From: Streptomyces sp. NBC_00091
GTDB lineage: Bacteria; Actinomycetota; Actinomycetes; Streptomycetales; Streptomycetaceae
DNA: 64,000 nucleotides
Assembly (NCBI RefSeq): GCF_026343185.1
Contig: NZ_JAPEMA010000002.1
Location: 186,001-250,000, forward strand
Direction of reading: 5' to 3'
Numbering within the stretch: position 1 is the stretch's first letter; each line of letters starts with the position of its first letter. The notes under the pieces were generated by a model. It was not told the DNA's origin. It ran no database searches and saw nothing but the letters and a program-made list of their open reading frames with translations. Position numbers and translations under genes: made by a program. Of the stretch, positions 1-7,456 are shown piece after piece.

Positions 1-243
1 CTCAAGCCGGAGTCGGCGGCCTACATCGCCATGGTGATCGACGCCTTCGCCGGACTGCGCGGCGCCGACGCAGGCCTTGCCGGCGGCAGCCTGGCGACCG
101 TGCTCGAGGGCGACGCCGACCAGCTCGTCCGGCTCTCCGGCGCACTGCCCCCTCTGCCGGTCCCTCCGGGTGAAACCCCCCGGAGATCCGGCCCCTCGCC
201 GGTTCCCGCGACCCGCGCACCAGGCGGGCCGGGGGCTCAGTGA
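1..243 (+). CDS. 3' end of an unidentified CDS, cut by the window edge
   Basis: The frame is open from base 1 to a TGA at 241-243 and has strong G/C bias at third codon positions. The visible 80 residues run from LKPESAAYIAMVIDAF to a Pro- and Gly-rich tail. The tail, after about residue 52, looks like non-conserved C-terminal extension. I do not recognise the family. Internal ATG and GTG codons exist (for example at 31), but the open frame upstream suggests the true start lies outside the window. Confidence 0.45.
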   Translation, partial: LKPESAAYIAMVIDAFAGLRGADAGLAGGSLATVLEGDADQLVRLSGALPPLPVPPGETPRRSGPSPVPATRAPGGPGAQ

Positions 244-377
244 GGCGCCCGACGCCGTGTTCTGGAGCGGCCGAGCGGAGGCACCGCTGAGCTGCGGGCC
301 GGCTTGCAGCTGGATGGCCCCTCCCAACGCTCTGACCCCGGGTACTTCCCTGCAGGACCGCTCGATAGCCTCTGGGT

Positions 378-896
378 GTGAAGAACGAGTCCGTGGTCCC
401 GATCCCGGAAACCGAGTACCGCCGCGTGTGGGACCGCTTCCACGCGGAGTTCGGGTTTCGGCCCAGCGTGAACCCAGCGCAGTGGCCGTCCATCGAGGAA
501 CCCGTGGCCTCGGCCACCTGGAGCTTGGCGTCGCTGGATGACGACCCTGGCGACGAGGGGCTCGACCGACTGGTCGATGCGGTCCGGCAAGGACTGACGG
601 CCTGCGTTCCTCCGCAGGGCAGGCTGTTCGCGCTGGACTGGCAACACGTCTCGTTCCAGTTTTCGCCCCACCTGGCCGGAAAGCCAGGACAGAAGCCGTG
701 GCCGCTGAGCCCGTATCCCGATGGCGACTACTACATCTACCTCACCGAAGACTTCTCGACCGGCAGCTTCGGGCACCCCTGGGAGGGGACGCTGTGCCTG
801 TTCGGGCAGGGGCTCCTCGATCTCGTGGGAGCGCAGGTCGATGAGGTTCTCGGCGCGCCGATACGCAGAGCCGGTCGGCCTGTTCATCGTCAGTAG
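378..896 (+). CDS. DUF2716 family protein
   Basis: A 172-residue protein starting at GTG 378. The sequence matches what I know of DUF2716, a family of unknown function common in Streptomyces. Landmarks are YRRVWDRFHAEFGF near residue 14, DWQHVSFQFSPHLAG near residue 90, SPYPDGDYYIYL near residue 110 and FGHPWEGTLCLFG near residue 130. Length is normal for the family. No membrane or signal segment is visible. The last 7 bp overlap the convergent regulator gene. No function can be assigned. Confidence 0.85.
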   Translation: MKNESVVPIPETEYRRVWDRFHAEFGFRPSVNPAQWPSIEEPVASATWSLASLDDDPGDEGLDRLVDAVRQGLTACVPPQGRLFALDWQHVSFQFSPHLAGKPGQKPWPLSPYPDGDYYIYLTEDFSTGSFGHPWEGTLCLFGQGLLDLVGAQVDEVLGAPIRRAGRPVHRQ

Positions 897-2218
897 TGCA
901 AACCGATGGCTCGGAGGCGTTCGAGGAGCTCGGCGACGGGAGTTGTCCGGGCGTAGCGGGTGAGTTCGGGTTCGAGGTCGCGGATCATCGTCACGCACCT
1001 GGGGGCGTCGATCCGGCCGGCCAGGTCGAGGGAGCGGGTGGCTGTTTCCGCCGCGATGTCGGGTTCGCCGTCGCGGAGGTAGGTCTCGGCCTGGTAGGTC
1101 AGGAACACCGAGGTGGTCTTGGCGCGGGTGGCGGGCAGCAGGGCGATGCCCTCGTCCATGAGCTGGTGGGCCTGGCGGCGCCGGCCGAGGTCCGCGAGGC
1201 AACGGCCGCTGTCCGCGGCCAGGTCGGCGTGTGACATCCACGAGCACCAGGCGGGGGCGGGATCGTACGACGGGGCCTCCAGCGCCTTCTCCGCGGCGGT
1301 GAGGGCCCGGCGGCACAACCCGTCCTCGTCGAGGACGGCGAGGGCGCGGGCCTGGCGCAGGTGGAGGAGGGACCGGGCGGTGGGGTGCCGGGTGCGGGGG
1401 ATGGCGTGCTCGAGGATGGCCGCCGCGGTGCGGGCGTCCTTGAGCCACAGCAATTGGTACGCGAGGTCGGACAGGATGCCCGCGCCGAGGTCGCGCTGGT
1501 GGGCGGTGTGAGCGTTGTGGAGGGCGGCGTGCCAGAAGCGGCCGGCGGAGGCGTGGCGGCGTTCGTCGAAGTGCTGCCAGGCGATGGCCTGCGAGAGGGA
1601 GGCGGCCAGGGTGTGCAGCCGCTGCCCGGCAACGGGGGTGTAGCGGGACTCGCTGATGAATTCGGTGACGGTGGTCAGGTGCGCGTCGAGCAGATGGCTG
1701 GTGCGTCGCCTGCGTTCGGTGGCGAAACGGATCAGCTCCGCCCCGGTCGCCTCCAGCCAGTCGAGCATCTCCGCATCGACTTCACCGGGCGCGGCGAAAC
1801 GCGGCAGCCGGCCGGGCTCGGTGATCGTCCACTGGTGGGCGAGAACGGCCAGCGAGGCGCTGGCGTAGGCGAGGAACGACCGGCGGTCCAGGGAGGTCAT
1901 CAGGGCCTCTTGCAGTGAGGGAACAGCATTCTGCGGGCCGAGCGGAAGCGGCTTGTCCTGGCCCGGGAGCCAGTTGGGCCAGCCGAGCTGGGCGACGGCC
2001 GCGTAGTCGATGCCGAAGACCTCGGCGATGAGCGGCTGGGATTCGTCTTCGTCGGGGGCGGCGCGGCCGGTCTCCCATTTGGAGACCCGCGACCCCCTGG
2101 TACCCGAGCGCAGGCCCCGGCGGGCGGCGGCCTTGCGGATTCGGCGGGCCAGCTCCTCCTGCGACCATCCGCGTTCGTTTCGGGCGTGCGCGAGGGGGTG
2201 GCGGATTTCGTCGTCCAC
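890..2218 (-). CDS. XRE-family transcriptional regulator, large type
   Basis: A 442-residue protein. An N-terminal helix-turn-helix (residues about 5-45, with SQEELARRI and SRVSKWETG) fits the XRE/Cro-CI family. A Ser-Leu-Asp-Arg-Arg-Ser-Phe stretch near residue 110 precedes a long all-helical, tetratricopeptide-like C-terminal half, as in Streptomyces regulators of this size. I chose GTG 2218 because the helix-turn-helix starts directly after it. The open frame continues upstream, but that part has no domain and crosses a repeat array. The gene diverges from the MSYDH/P450 operon across about 290 bp carrying four G-rich repeats, so a role as cluster regulator is an inference from position. 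The stop overlaps the end of the DUF2716 gene. Confidence 0.85.
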   Translation of the reverse strand: MDDEIRHPLAHARNERGWSQEELARRIRKAAARRGLRSGTRGSRVSKWETGRAAPDEDESQPLIAEVFGIDYAAVAQLGWPNWLPGQDKPLPLGPQNAVPSLQEALMTSLDRRSFLAYASASLAVLAHQWTITEPGRLPRFAAPGEVDAEMLDWLEATGAELIRFATERRRRTSHLLDAHLTTVTEFISESRYTPVAGQRLHTLAASLSQAIAWQHFDERRHASAGRFWHAALHNAHTAHQRDLGAGILSDLAYQLLWLKDARTAAAILEHAIPRTRHPTARSLLHLRQARALAVLDEDGLCRRALTAAEKALEAPSYDPAPAWCSWMSHADLAADSGRCLADLGRRRQAHQLMDEGIALLPATRAKTTSVFLTYQAETYLRDGEPDIAAETATRSLDLAGRIDAPRCVTMIRDLEPELTRYARTTPVAELLERLRAIGLHY

Positions 2219-2269
2219 CCGCCCATTGCACCACCCGTTCCGCGCCCCGGGGAGCTGTTCCGGAGGACC

Positions 2270-2315
2270 GGGGATAGGGCGGGGATAGGGCGGGGGGGAT
2301 AGGGCGGGGATAGGG
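2270..2315. repeat. four tandem copies of GGGGATAGGGC upstream of the RiPP operon
   Basis: Four copies of the 11-mer GGGGATAGGGC (the third preceded by extra Gs, the last ending in a T-rich flank) lie in the divergent promoter region between the XRE gene and the MSYDH gene. Such phased repeats could be operator sites for the regulator. The repeated G-runs could also fold as a G-quadruplex. Neither is shown by the sequence alone. Confidence 0.8.
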
Positions 2316-2510
2316 ATTTGGCCTGGGCATCGCGGCTGGCGGCCGCTGTACTCGTCGTGTTCCGTCCGGCGCCCCGCGCGCGACTGGGCGGAGCGGAGCG
2401 CGGTGACGAAGTCGCCCCCGGCCGCCTCGTCATGCCCGCCGGGCGAGGCCGGCCGGAGCCTTCGCCGTCGCCGGACGCCCACCGCCGCCGACGCACAGGG
2501 AGGGGCTGCC

Positions 2511-2528
2511 ATGTCGTACGACCACTGA
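2511..2528 (+). CDS. pentapeptide precursor MSYDH of a biarylitide-like minimal RiPP
   Basis: An 18-bp gene, ATG TCG TAC GAC CAC TGA, encoding Met-Ser-Tyr-Asp-His. A strong Shine-Dalgarno sequence (AGGGAGGGG at 2497-2505) ends five bases before the ATG. The gene lies 66 bp upstream of a cytochrome P450 start on the same strand. Established knowledge: biarylitides come from genes of exactly this size, such as bytA of Planomonospora encoding MRYYH, whose Tyr and His are joined by the adjacent P450. This peptide keeps Met1, Tyr3 and His5. Residue 2 is Ser and residue 4 is Asp. If maturation is similar, Met-Ser is the leader and Tyr-Asp-His the core. Asp4 is notable because an Asp/Asn-beta-hydroxylase-like gene lies in the same operon. 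Chance occurrence of a short reading frame is the main alternative. Confidence 0.8.
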   Translation: MSYDH

Positions 2529-2541
2529 GCCCGAGGAACCC

Positions 2542-2572
2542 GGGGCGGGCCCGCTGAGGGCGGGCCCGCCCC
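2542..2572 (+). terminator. perfect 13-bp hairpin between precursor gene and P450
   Basis: Arms GGGGCGGGCCCGC (2542-2554) and its exact complement (2560-2572) flank a 5-base loop TGAGG. A C/T-rich stretch, but no T-run, follows. The hairpin lies 13 bp after the MSYDH stop and 22 bp before the P450 start. It could be a partial terminator or an RNA-stabilising structure that sets the precursor:enzyme ratio, as is common in RiPP operons. That role is inferred. Confidence 0.7.
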
Positions 2573-2594
2573 TCCCACTCCGGAAGGACGCGAG

Positions 2595-3764
2595 ATGCCG
2601 TCTGCGACCGACCGCTACGACCCCCTGGCCGCGGAGATCCTGCGCGACCCGTACCCGGTGCTGGCCGAACTGCGTGAGCGCGAGCCGGTGTTCTGGCACG
2701 AGGGCATGGACTCGTGGGGGCTGACCCGGTACGCGGACTGCGTGCGGGTGCTGCGCGACCACGAGACCTTCGCACGCGACCCGCGGCGCACCGGAGGCAC
2801 GGTGCCCGTGCCGAGCCTGAGCGTGCAGACCCTCGACCCGCCGCGGCAGAGCCGGGTCCGCTCCCTGTTCATGAGCGCGCTGCGCGCCCAGGACCTGGGT
2901 GCGGTCGAGGAGCGTGCCCGCCTGCTGGTGCTGGCCCGGCTGGGCGAGCTGGCGGGTGCCGGCCCGTTCGATGTGGTGGCCGAGATCGCGGTGCCGCTGT
3001 CCGTGGCGGTCGTGGCCGATCTGCTGGGCGTCGAGGCCCCGCCGTACGGGGAGTTCGCCGCGGTGTCGGACGCGATCATGCGGAGCATGGACGGCGGCCT
3101 CAACCCGGCCCTCGTCGAGCCGGGCCGCGTCGCCCGCCGGCAGCTGAGCGACCTGGTCGACTCCTGGTTCGCGGCCTCGGCCCGGCCCGGCCTGCTGGCC
3201 CGGGTGCGGCAGGCCACGGTGCGTGACTCCGACGCGCTCACCCGGCTGTACGTGAAGAACACGGCGCGGGTGATGTTCCAGGGCGGGTACAGCACGCTGG
3301 CGGCCGCCGTCGGCAACGCCGTGCACACCCTCCTCGCCCACCCGGGGGCCCTGCACCAGATGCGCGGCCGGACACTACTGGCCACGGGCGCTGATGAACT
3401 GGTGCGCTTCGACGGGCCGGTGCAGGGCACCACGCGTACGGCGGTGCGGGCGTGCCGGATCGGCACGGTGCACATCACACCCGGGCAGAAGGTCGTCCCG
3501 CTGTTCGCGGCGGCCAACCGCGACCCGGCCGCCTTCACCCGGGCGGACGAGCTGGTGCTGGACCGCACCCCGAACCGCCACCTCGGCTACGGGTGGGGGC
3601 CGCACTCCTGCATCGGGACATCCGTCGCCCAGGCAGGGCTGCGCGCCCTGATCGCAGCCCTGAACGGCCACCCGGCCCGGCCGGCCGCCGCCGGCGAGGG
3701 CGTACGGCGCCGCACGGCGACCATGCGGGCCTTCGACACGCTGCCCGCAGTGCTCCTTCCCTGA
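2595..3764 (+). CDS. cytochrome P450, predicted biarylitide-type Tyr-His cross-linking enzyme
   Basis: A 389-residue bacterial P450. The haem loop GYGWGPHSCIG puts the Cys ligand at residue 339, and the K-helix E-x-x-R is at 268-271. The I-helix region around 225-236 reads RVMFQGGYSTLA, so the usual Ala-Gly-x-(Glu/Asp)-Thr oxygen-activating pair is absent. Such loss is known in P450s that couple aromatic rings instead of hydroxylating. ATG 2595 has GGAAGG at good spacing. The gene directly follows the MSYDH gene, the arrangement of biarylitide clusters, where the P450 forms a biaryl bond between Tyr and His of the pentapeptide. It starts an operon-like run of five same-strand genes. The cross-linking role is inferred; the P450 fold is clear. 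Confidence 0.9.
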   Translation: MPSATDRYDPLAAEILRDPYPVLAELREREPVFWHEGMDSWGLTRYADCVRVLRDHETFARDPRRTGGTVPVPSLSVQTLDPPRQSRVRSLFMSALRAQDLGAVEERARLLVLARLGELAGAGPFDVVAEIAVPLSVAVVADLLGVEAPPYGEFAAVSDAIMRSMDGGLNPALVEPGRVARRQLSDLVDSWFAASARPGLLARVRQATVRDSDALTRLYVKNTARVMFQGGYSTLAAAVGNAVHTLLAHPGALHQMRGRTLLATGADELVRFDGPVQGTTRTAVRACRIGTVHITPGQKVVPLFAAANRDPAAFTRADELVLDRTPNRHLGYGWGPHSCIGTSVAQAGLRALIAALNGHPARPAAAGEGVRRRTATMRAFDTLPAVLLP

Positions 3765-3847
3765 CCTGACCTCACCCCGGCCCCGGTGCCGCGAGGCGCC
3801 GTACGGAGCGTCCGTCCGCGTCCGTCCACCTCTTCAGGAGTCCCGCT

Positions 3848-5254
3848 GTGCGCATCCTCATCGGCAACCACATCGATCCCTCGATCCGCGAGCGCGGCGA
3901 CATGCGGGCCTGGACGCAGCGCCTGCTGTGGTTCGCGCGCCCCGGGGACCTGCTCATCCTGTGCTGCGAGCCGGACGCGGCGTTCGTCGACCACGCCCTG
4001 GCCCACACCGGTGTGAAGCGCGAGGAGCTGACCGTGCTGGCCGCACCGGCCGGGGCGTGGGGCGAGCGGCTGCTCGATCCCGCCTCCCTGACCGTGCCCG
4101 CGTTCGTGGAGCAGGTGCGGGCCGCCCTCGCTCCGGCCGGGGCCGACGCGGTGAGCGAGGTGTTCGCGCTGTGGCCGTCGGCCGCCGTGGCGCGGCTCGC
4201 AGACGCCCTGGGCGTGGCCGACCGCCTCCCGGGGGCCGCCTTCTTCGGGCAGGGCGGCGGGGAGATCGGCAACAGCAAGGCGAACTTCCGGGCCCTGGCG
4301 GCGGCGGCCGGGGTGCCGATCCTGCCGGGCCGGGTCTGCCGCTCGGTCTCCGAGGCGGTCGACGCGACGGGCGCGCTGCTGGAGCACTCCGCGTCCGGGG
4401 CCGTCGTGGTCAAGCAGGCCCACAACGGGGCCGGAGTCGGCAACCAGCTGCTCGTACGCGAGCCGGAGACGGCCGTGGACCACGTCGGTGCCCGGCACCT
4501 GCACCACCTGGCCCCGGGCCCGGACGGCATCGCCGCGTACTGGGCCGAGCGGTGGCCGTGGGCGAGCGGGGAAGGCCGGTGGCCGGTCGTCGTCGAGGAG
4601 TTCGCGCCCGGCGCGGAGGCGGTGTACTCCGAGCACTACGCCGCCGACACCGGCACCCGGGCCACCGAGATGGGCCGCCTGCGGTACGTCGGGCGGCGTC
4701 TGAGCCACCAGGTCGTGCCGCTGGACGGCGTCACCGAGCAGGTGCGGGCGGCCCTGCTGGACGGCGGTGCCCAGCTGGCCGAGGCGTACCGGGCGATGGG
4801 CTACCGCGGGTACCTGAGCGCGGACGCCCTGGTCCTGCCCGGCGGCGCCGTGGTGTTCACCGAGGTCAACGCCCAGGTCAGCGGGTCGCTGCACATCTAC
4901 CGGTCGATCGCCCACGGCATCGTCGACATCGCCGCCGCCCCACCGAGGCAGGTGGTCGAGTACCACGTCCCGCCCACCTGGGCCGTGCCCTCGTTCGCCG
5001 CCTTCCTGGCCGCGCTCGACGAGCTGGGCCTGATGTACGACCCGGCCGCCCGGACCGGGGTGATCGTGTCGATGCCCGCCCTGCCCCTCTCCCCCGGGGC
5101 GCCGGTGCAGTTCGTGTTCTGCCTCGCCTACGACCCCGCCGAGGGCCACGCGGGCGTGTTCGACCGGCTCGACGCGCGGTTCGCGAGCGTATCCGCCGGC
5201 ACTTACGACGCCAGCCAGCACGTCGGCACCGGCGCCGTGTCCTTCTCCTCCTGA
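3848..5254 (+). CDS. ATP-grasp peptide ligase, PGM1-like
   Basis: A 468-residue protein starting at GTG 3848 after TTCAGGAGT. It resembles the pre-ATP-grasp/ATP-grasp ligases of the pheganomycin PGM1 and ketomemicin type. Landmarks are an N-terminal Rossmann-like half (to about residue 150), SKANFRALAAAAGV near residue 142, GAVVVKQAHNGAGVGNQ near residue 190 (Lys and Gly-rich loop for ATP), and a late acidic metal-binding strand FTEVNAQVSGS near residue 338. In pheganomycin, PGM1 couples an N-terminal guanidino amino acid to a ribosomally made peptide. Here the gene sits in a run with a ribosomal pentapeptide and an amidinotransferase, so the same chemistry is an attractive inference. Substrate identity cannot be read from sequence. 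Confidence 0.82.
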   Translation: MRILIGNHIDPSIRERGDMRAWTQRLLWFARPGDLLILCCEPDAAFVDHALAHTGVKREELTVLAAPAGAWGERLLDPASLTVPAFVEQVRAALAPAGADAVSEVFALWPSAAVARLADALGVADRLPGAAFFGQGGGEIGNSKANFRALAAAAGVPILPGRVCRSVSEAVDATGALLEHSASGAVVVKQAHNGAGVGNQLLVREPETAVDHVGARHLHHLAPGPDGIAAYWAERWPWASGEGRWPVVVEEFAPGAEAVYSEHYAADTGTRATEMGRLRYVGRRLSHQVVPLDGVTEQVRAALLDGGAQLAEAYRAMGYRGYLSADALVLPGGAVVFTEVNAQVSGSLHIYRSIAHGIVDIAAAPPRQVVEYHVPPTWAVPSFAAFLAALDELGLMYDPAARTGVIVSMPALPLSPGAPVQFVFCLAYDPAEGHAGVFDRLDARFASVSAGTYDASQHVGTGAVSFSS

Positions 5255-5268
5255 CCGGGAGCCTCACC

Positions 5269-6237
5269 ATGACCACCTCCCCCACCGAAGCCGCCGGGGC
5301 CGCCGGGGCCGCCCAGCTCCTCCCCGTCTTCGACGCCGGCCGGCTCGCCGACGAACTCGCCGCCGTCACCGCCCACACCTGGAACGTGCAGCGCACGCAC
5401 ACCTACGGCGGCCAGGTCGGCCTGCCCGCCACGATCGACTGGCGGGTCCTGCCGCTGCGCAGCCTCGGCGGCGATCCGGAGCGCACCGACCCGGGCGGCC
5501 CCGGGCCGCAGCCGTTCGCGGCGACGCGCTGGCTCGGCCGGCTGCCCTACCTCGCGGAGATCCTGGACTCGGTCCCGGCCCCGCTGAACGCCGTCCGGCT
5601 GATGGCGCTGGGTCCGGGCGCCGTCTCGAACCCGCACTGCGACCCCAAGTACCGCCTGGACCGGGGCATCGTGCGCCTGCACATCCCCGTCGTCACCGAC
5701 CCGGGCGCCGTACTCGTCCTGGACGGCGTCAAACACTGCTGGCAGCCGGGCACCCTCTGGTACGGCGACTTCTCCCGCGAACACCTGGTGCGCAACACCA
5801 GCTGGAAGGTGACCCGGGTCCACGTAGTCATCGACGCCCTGCTCACTGCGGACCTCGCCGCCTGGTTCCCGGACTCCTGGCAGGAACTCCTCACCCACGG
5901 CGAGGTCCTCCTCAACCACACCGGCCCCGCCACGGCTCCCGCCTGGCCCGCCGAGCTGCCGTACGAGGCGCTGCTGCCGTCCGGGTTCGCGGACTTCGAC
6001 TCGGCCGCCCCGCTGGACGGCTCCCTCATCCCCGCCCGCATCGACCTCGGCGGCGACGGCGTCCTCGCCCTGACGATCGCCGGGCGCGCCTTCGCGCTCC
6101 TCCCGGTCGACGAGGCCGAGTTCCGCTTCTCCGGCTGGAGCGAGCAGCGCACCCTCCAGCCGCAGGGCGACGGCGGCCTGACCCTGCGGGTCCGGCGCGG
6201 CCGCGCGCTCGCCGACCGGCAGGTGAGCGCCAGGTGA
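5269..6237 (+). CDS. aspartyl/asparaginyl beta-hydroxylase-like Fe(II)/2-oxoglutarate oxygenase
   Basis: A 322-residue protein starting at ATG 5269, 15 bp after the ligase gene. Residues about 105-190 match the Asp/Asn beta-hydroxylase fold: NAVRLMALGPGAVSNPH with H123 and D125 as probable iron ligands, a double-stranded beta-helix core, KHCWQPGTLWYGDF, H172 in the position of the second His, then RVHVVIDA. The C-terminal 130 residues have no assigned domain. The family hydroxylates Asp, Asn or related side chains using O2 and 2-oxoglutarate. In this operon the only ribosomal substrate candidate, MSYDH, contains an Asp next to the cross-linked His. Free amino acid building blocks are the alternative substrate. 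Confidence 0.85.
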   Translation: MTTSPTEAAGAAGAAQLLPVFDAGRLADELAAVTAHTWNVQRTHTYGGQVGLPATIDWRVLPLRSLGGDPERTDPGGPGPQPFAATRWLGRLPYLAEILDSVPAPLNAVRLMALGPGAVSNPHCDPKYRLDRGIVRLHIPVVTDPGAVLVLDGVKHCWQPGTLWYGDFSREHLVRNTSWKVTRVHVVIDALLTADLAAWFPDSWQELLTHGEVLLNHTGPATAPAWPAELPYEALLPSGFADFDSAAPLDGSLIPARIDLGGDGVLALTIAGRAFALLPVDEAEFRFSGWSEQRTLQPQGDGGLTLRVRRGRALADRQVSAR

Positions 6238-6304
6238 CCGCCAGGTGACCGCCGCAGCACGCACCCCCTGAGCGCCCCGCACACCATTCGAGAGGAACAC
6301 CCCC

Positions 6305-7456
6305 ATGCCCCGCCTGAACAGCCACGACGAATTCACCCCGCTCAAGGAGGTCATCGTCGGGTCCGCCGCCAACTACGTGGGTCACGACCGCGACGTCAGC
6401 TTCGAGCTGTTCCACCACGAGAACCTGAAGGGCTTCCGGTCGGACTGGGCCTATCCGCGCCTGACCCGGGCGGCGGCCGGCCACCGGGAGAGCTGGACCA
6501 TCAAGCAGCGGTACGCCGAGGAGCTGCACGAGGACGTCGAGGCCCTGGCCGCCACGCTCGCCGCACTCGGGGTCACCGTGCACCGGCCGCTGCCCCTGCC
6601 CCCGGACGCGGCACCCATCGCGGGCCTGGGCTGGGAGGCCGCACCCACCCCCGCGCTGAACATCCGCGACAACACGCTGATCCTCGGCGACGAAATCATC
6701 GAGACGCCTCCCGCGATCCGCTCCCGCTACCTGGAAACCCGCCTGCTCGCCCCCACCTTCACCGGCTACTGGGAGAACGGCGCGCGGTGGACGACGATGC
6801 CCCGCCCCACCCTCACCGACAACTCCTTCGACCTGGCCTACGCGCGGGACACCGCGACCACCCTGGGCGGGCCGACCGAGGCCATCGACGACCCGCAGCC
6901 GAGCCCGTACGACGTCGGCCTGGAGATGATGCTGGACGGCGCGCAGGTGCTGCGGCTGGGCCGCGACCTGATCGTCAACGTCGCGCAGGAGAACCACAGC
7001 AGGGGCGCGGCGTGGCTGGAGCGGCACCTCGGCCACCGGTACCGCGTCCACCGGGTGTGGCGGATGGCGGACAACCACATCGACAGCATGGTCCTCGCCC
7101 TGAAGCCGGGGGTGTTCCTGGCCCGGCACGGCGGCATCCGGGAGCTGATGCCCGAGCCGCTGCGCTCGTGGCGCTACATCGTGCCGCCGGAGCCGGACGC
7201 GGGGGCGTTCCCGGTCTACGACGACTACGAGGACCTGGTCCTCACCAGCCCCTACATCGACCTCAACGTGCTCTCGGTCGACGAGCGCACCGTGCTGGTC
7301 AACGAGGAGTGCACCGGCCTGGTCAAGACCCTGGAGACCGAGGGCTTCGAGGTGGTGCCCGTACGGCACCGGCACCGGAGGCTGTTCGGCGGAGGGTTCC
7401 ACTGCTTCACCCTGGACACGCACCGCACCGGCGGCTTCGAGGACTATCTGTCGTGA
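6305..7456 (+). CDS. amidinotransferase (glycine amidinotransferase-like)
   Basis: A 383-residue protein starting at ATG 6305 with GAGAGGAAC upstream. It belongs to the guanidino-modifying superfamily of arginine:glycine and inosamine amidinotransferases. An N-terminal NSHDEFTPLKEVIVGS segment, DAAPIAGLGWEAAPTPALNIRDN, ADNHIDSMVLALKPG and the C-terminal GGGFHCFTLDTHR are visible. Cys367 is the expected nucleophile that receives the amidino group from arginine, with the His-Ile-Asp pair as catalytic partner. Length is normal. Guanidino groups made by such enzymes cap pheganomycin- and ketomemicin-type peptides, which also use ATP-grasp ligases. The stop overlaps the next start by four bases, so translation is coupled. 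Confidence 0.9.
   Translation: MPRLNSHDEFTPLKEVIVGSAANYVGHDRDVSFELFHHENLKGFRSDWAYPRLTRAAAGHRESWTIKQRYAEELHEDVEALAATLAALGVTVHRPLPLPPDAAPIAGLGWEAAPTPALNIRDNTLILGDEIIETPPAIRSRYLETRLLAPTFTGYWENGARWTTMPRPTLTDNSFDLAYARDTATTLGGPTEAIDDPQPSPYDVGLEMMLDGAQVLRLGRDLIVNVAQENHSRGAAWLERHLGHRYRVHRVWRMADNHIDSMVLALKPGVFLARHGGIRELMPEPLRSWRYIVPPEPDAGAFPVYDDYEDLVLTSPYIDLNVLSVDERTVLVNEECTGLVKTLETEGFEVVPVRHRHRRLFGGGFHCFTLDTHRTGGFEDYLS

Noticed and set aside
237..1448. Long minus-strand frame of about 400 codons opposite the DUF2716 gene
   Set aside because: Composition is Arg/Pro-rich in the way GC-rich antisense frames are, there is no domain, and it lies antisense to a recognised family and overlaps the XRE gene in another frame.
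2219..2578. Upstream extension of the XRE frame to 2578
   Set aside because: The extra 120 codons cross the G-rich repeats and the MSYDH/hairpin region, have no domain, and the helix-turn-helix begins right after GTG 2218.
3928..5240. Alternative long plus-strand frame across the PGM1-like gene
   Set aside because: It is Arg/Gly/Pro-rich shadow coding in another frame of a gene with clear ATP-grasp motifs. The real gene in that frame starts only at 5269.
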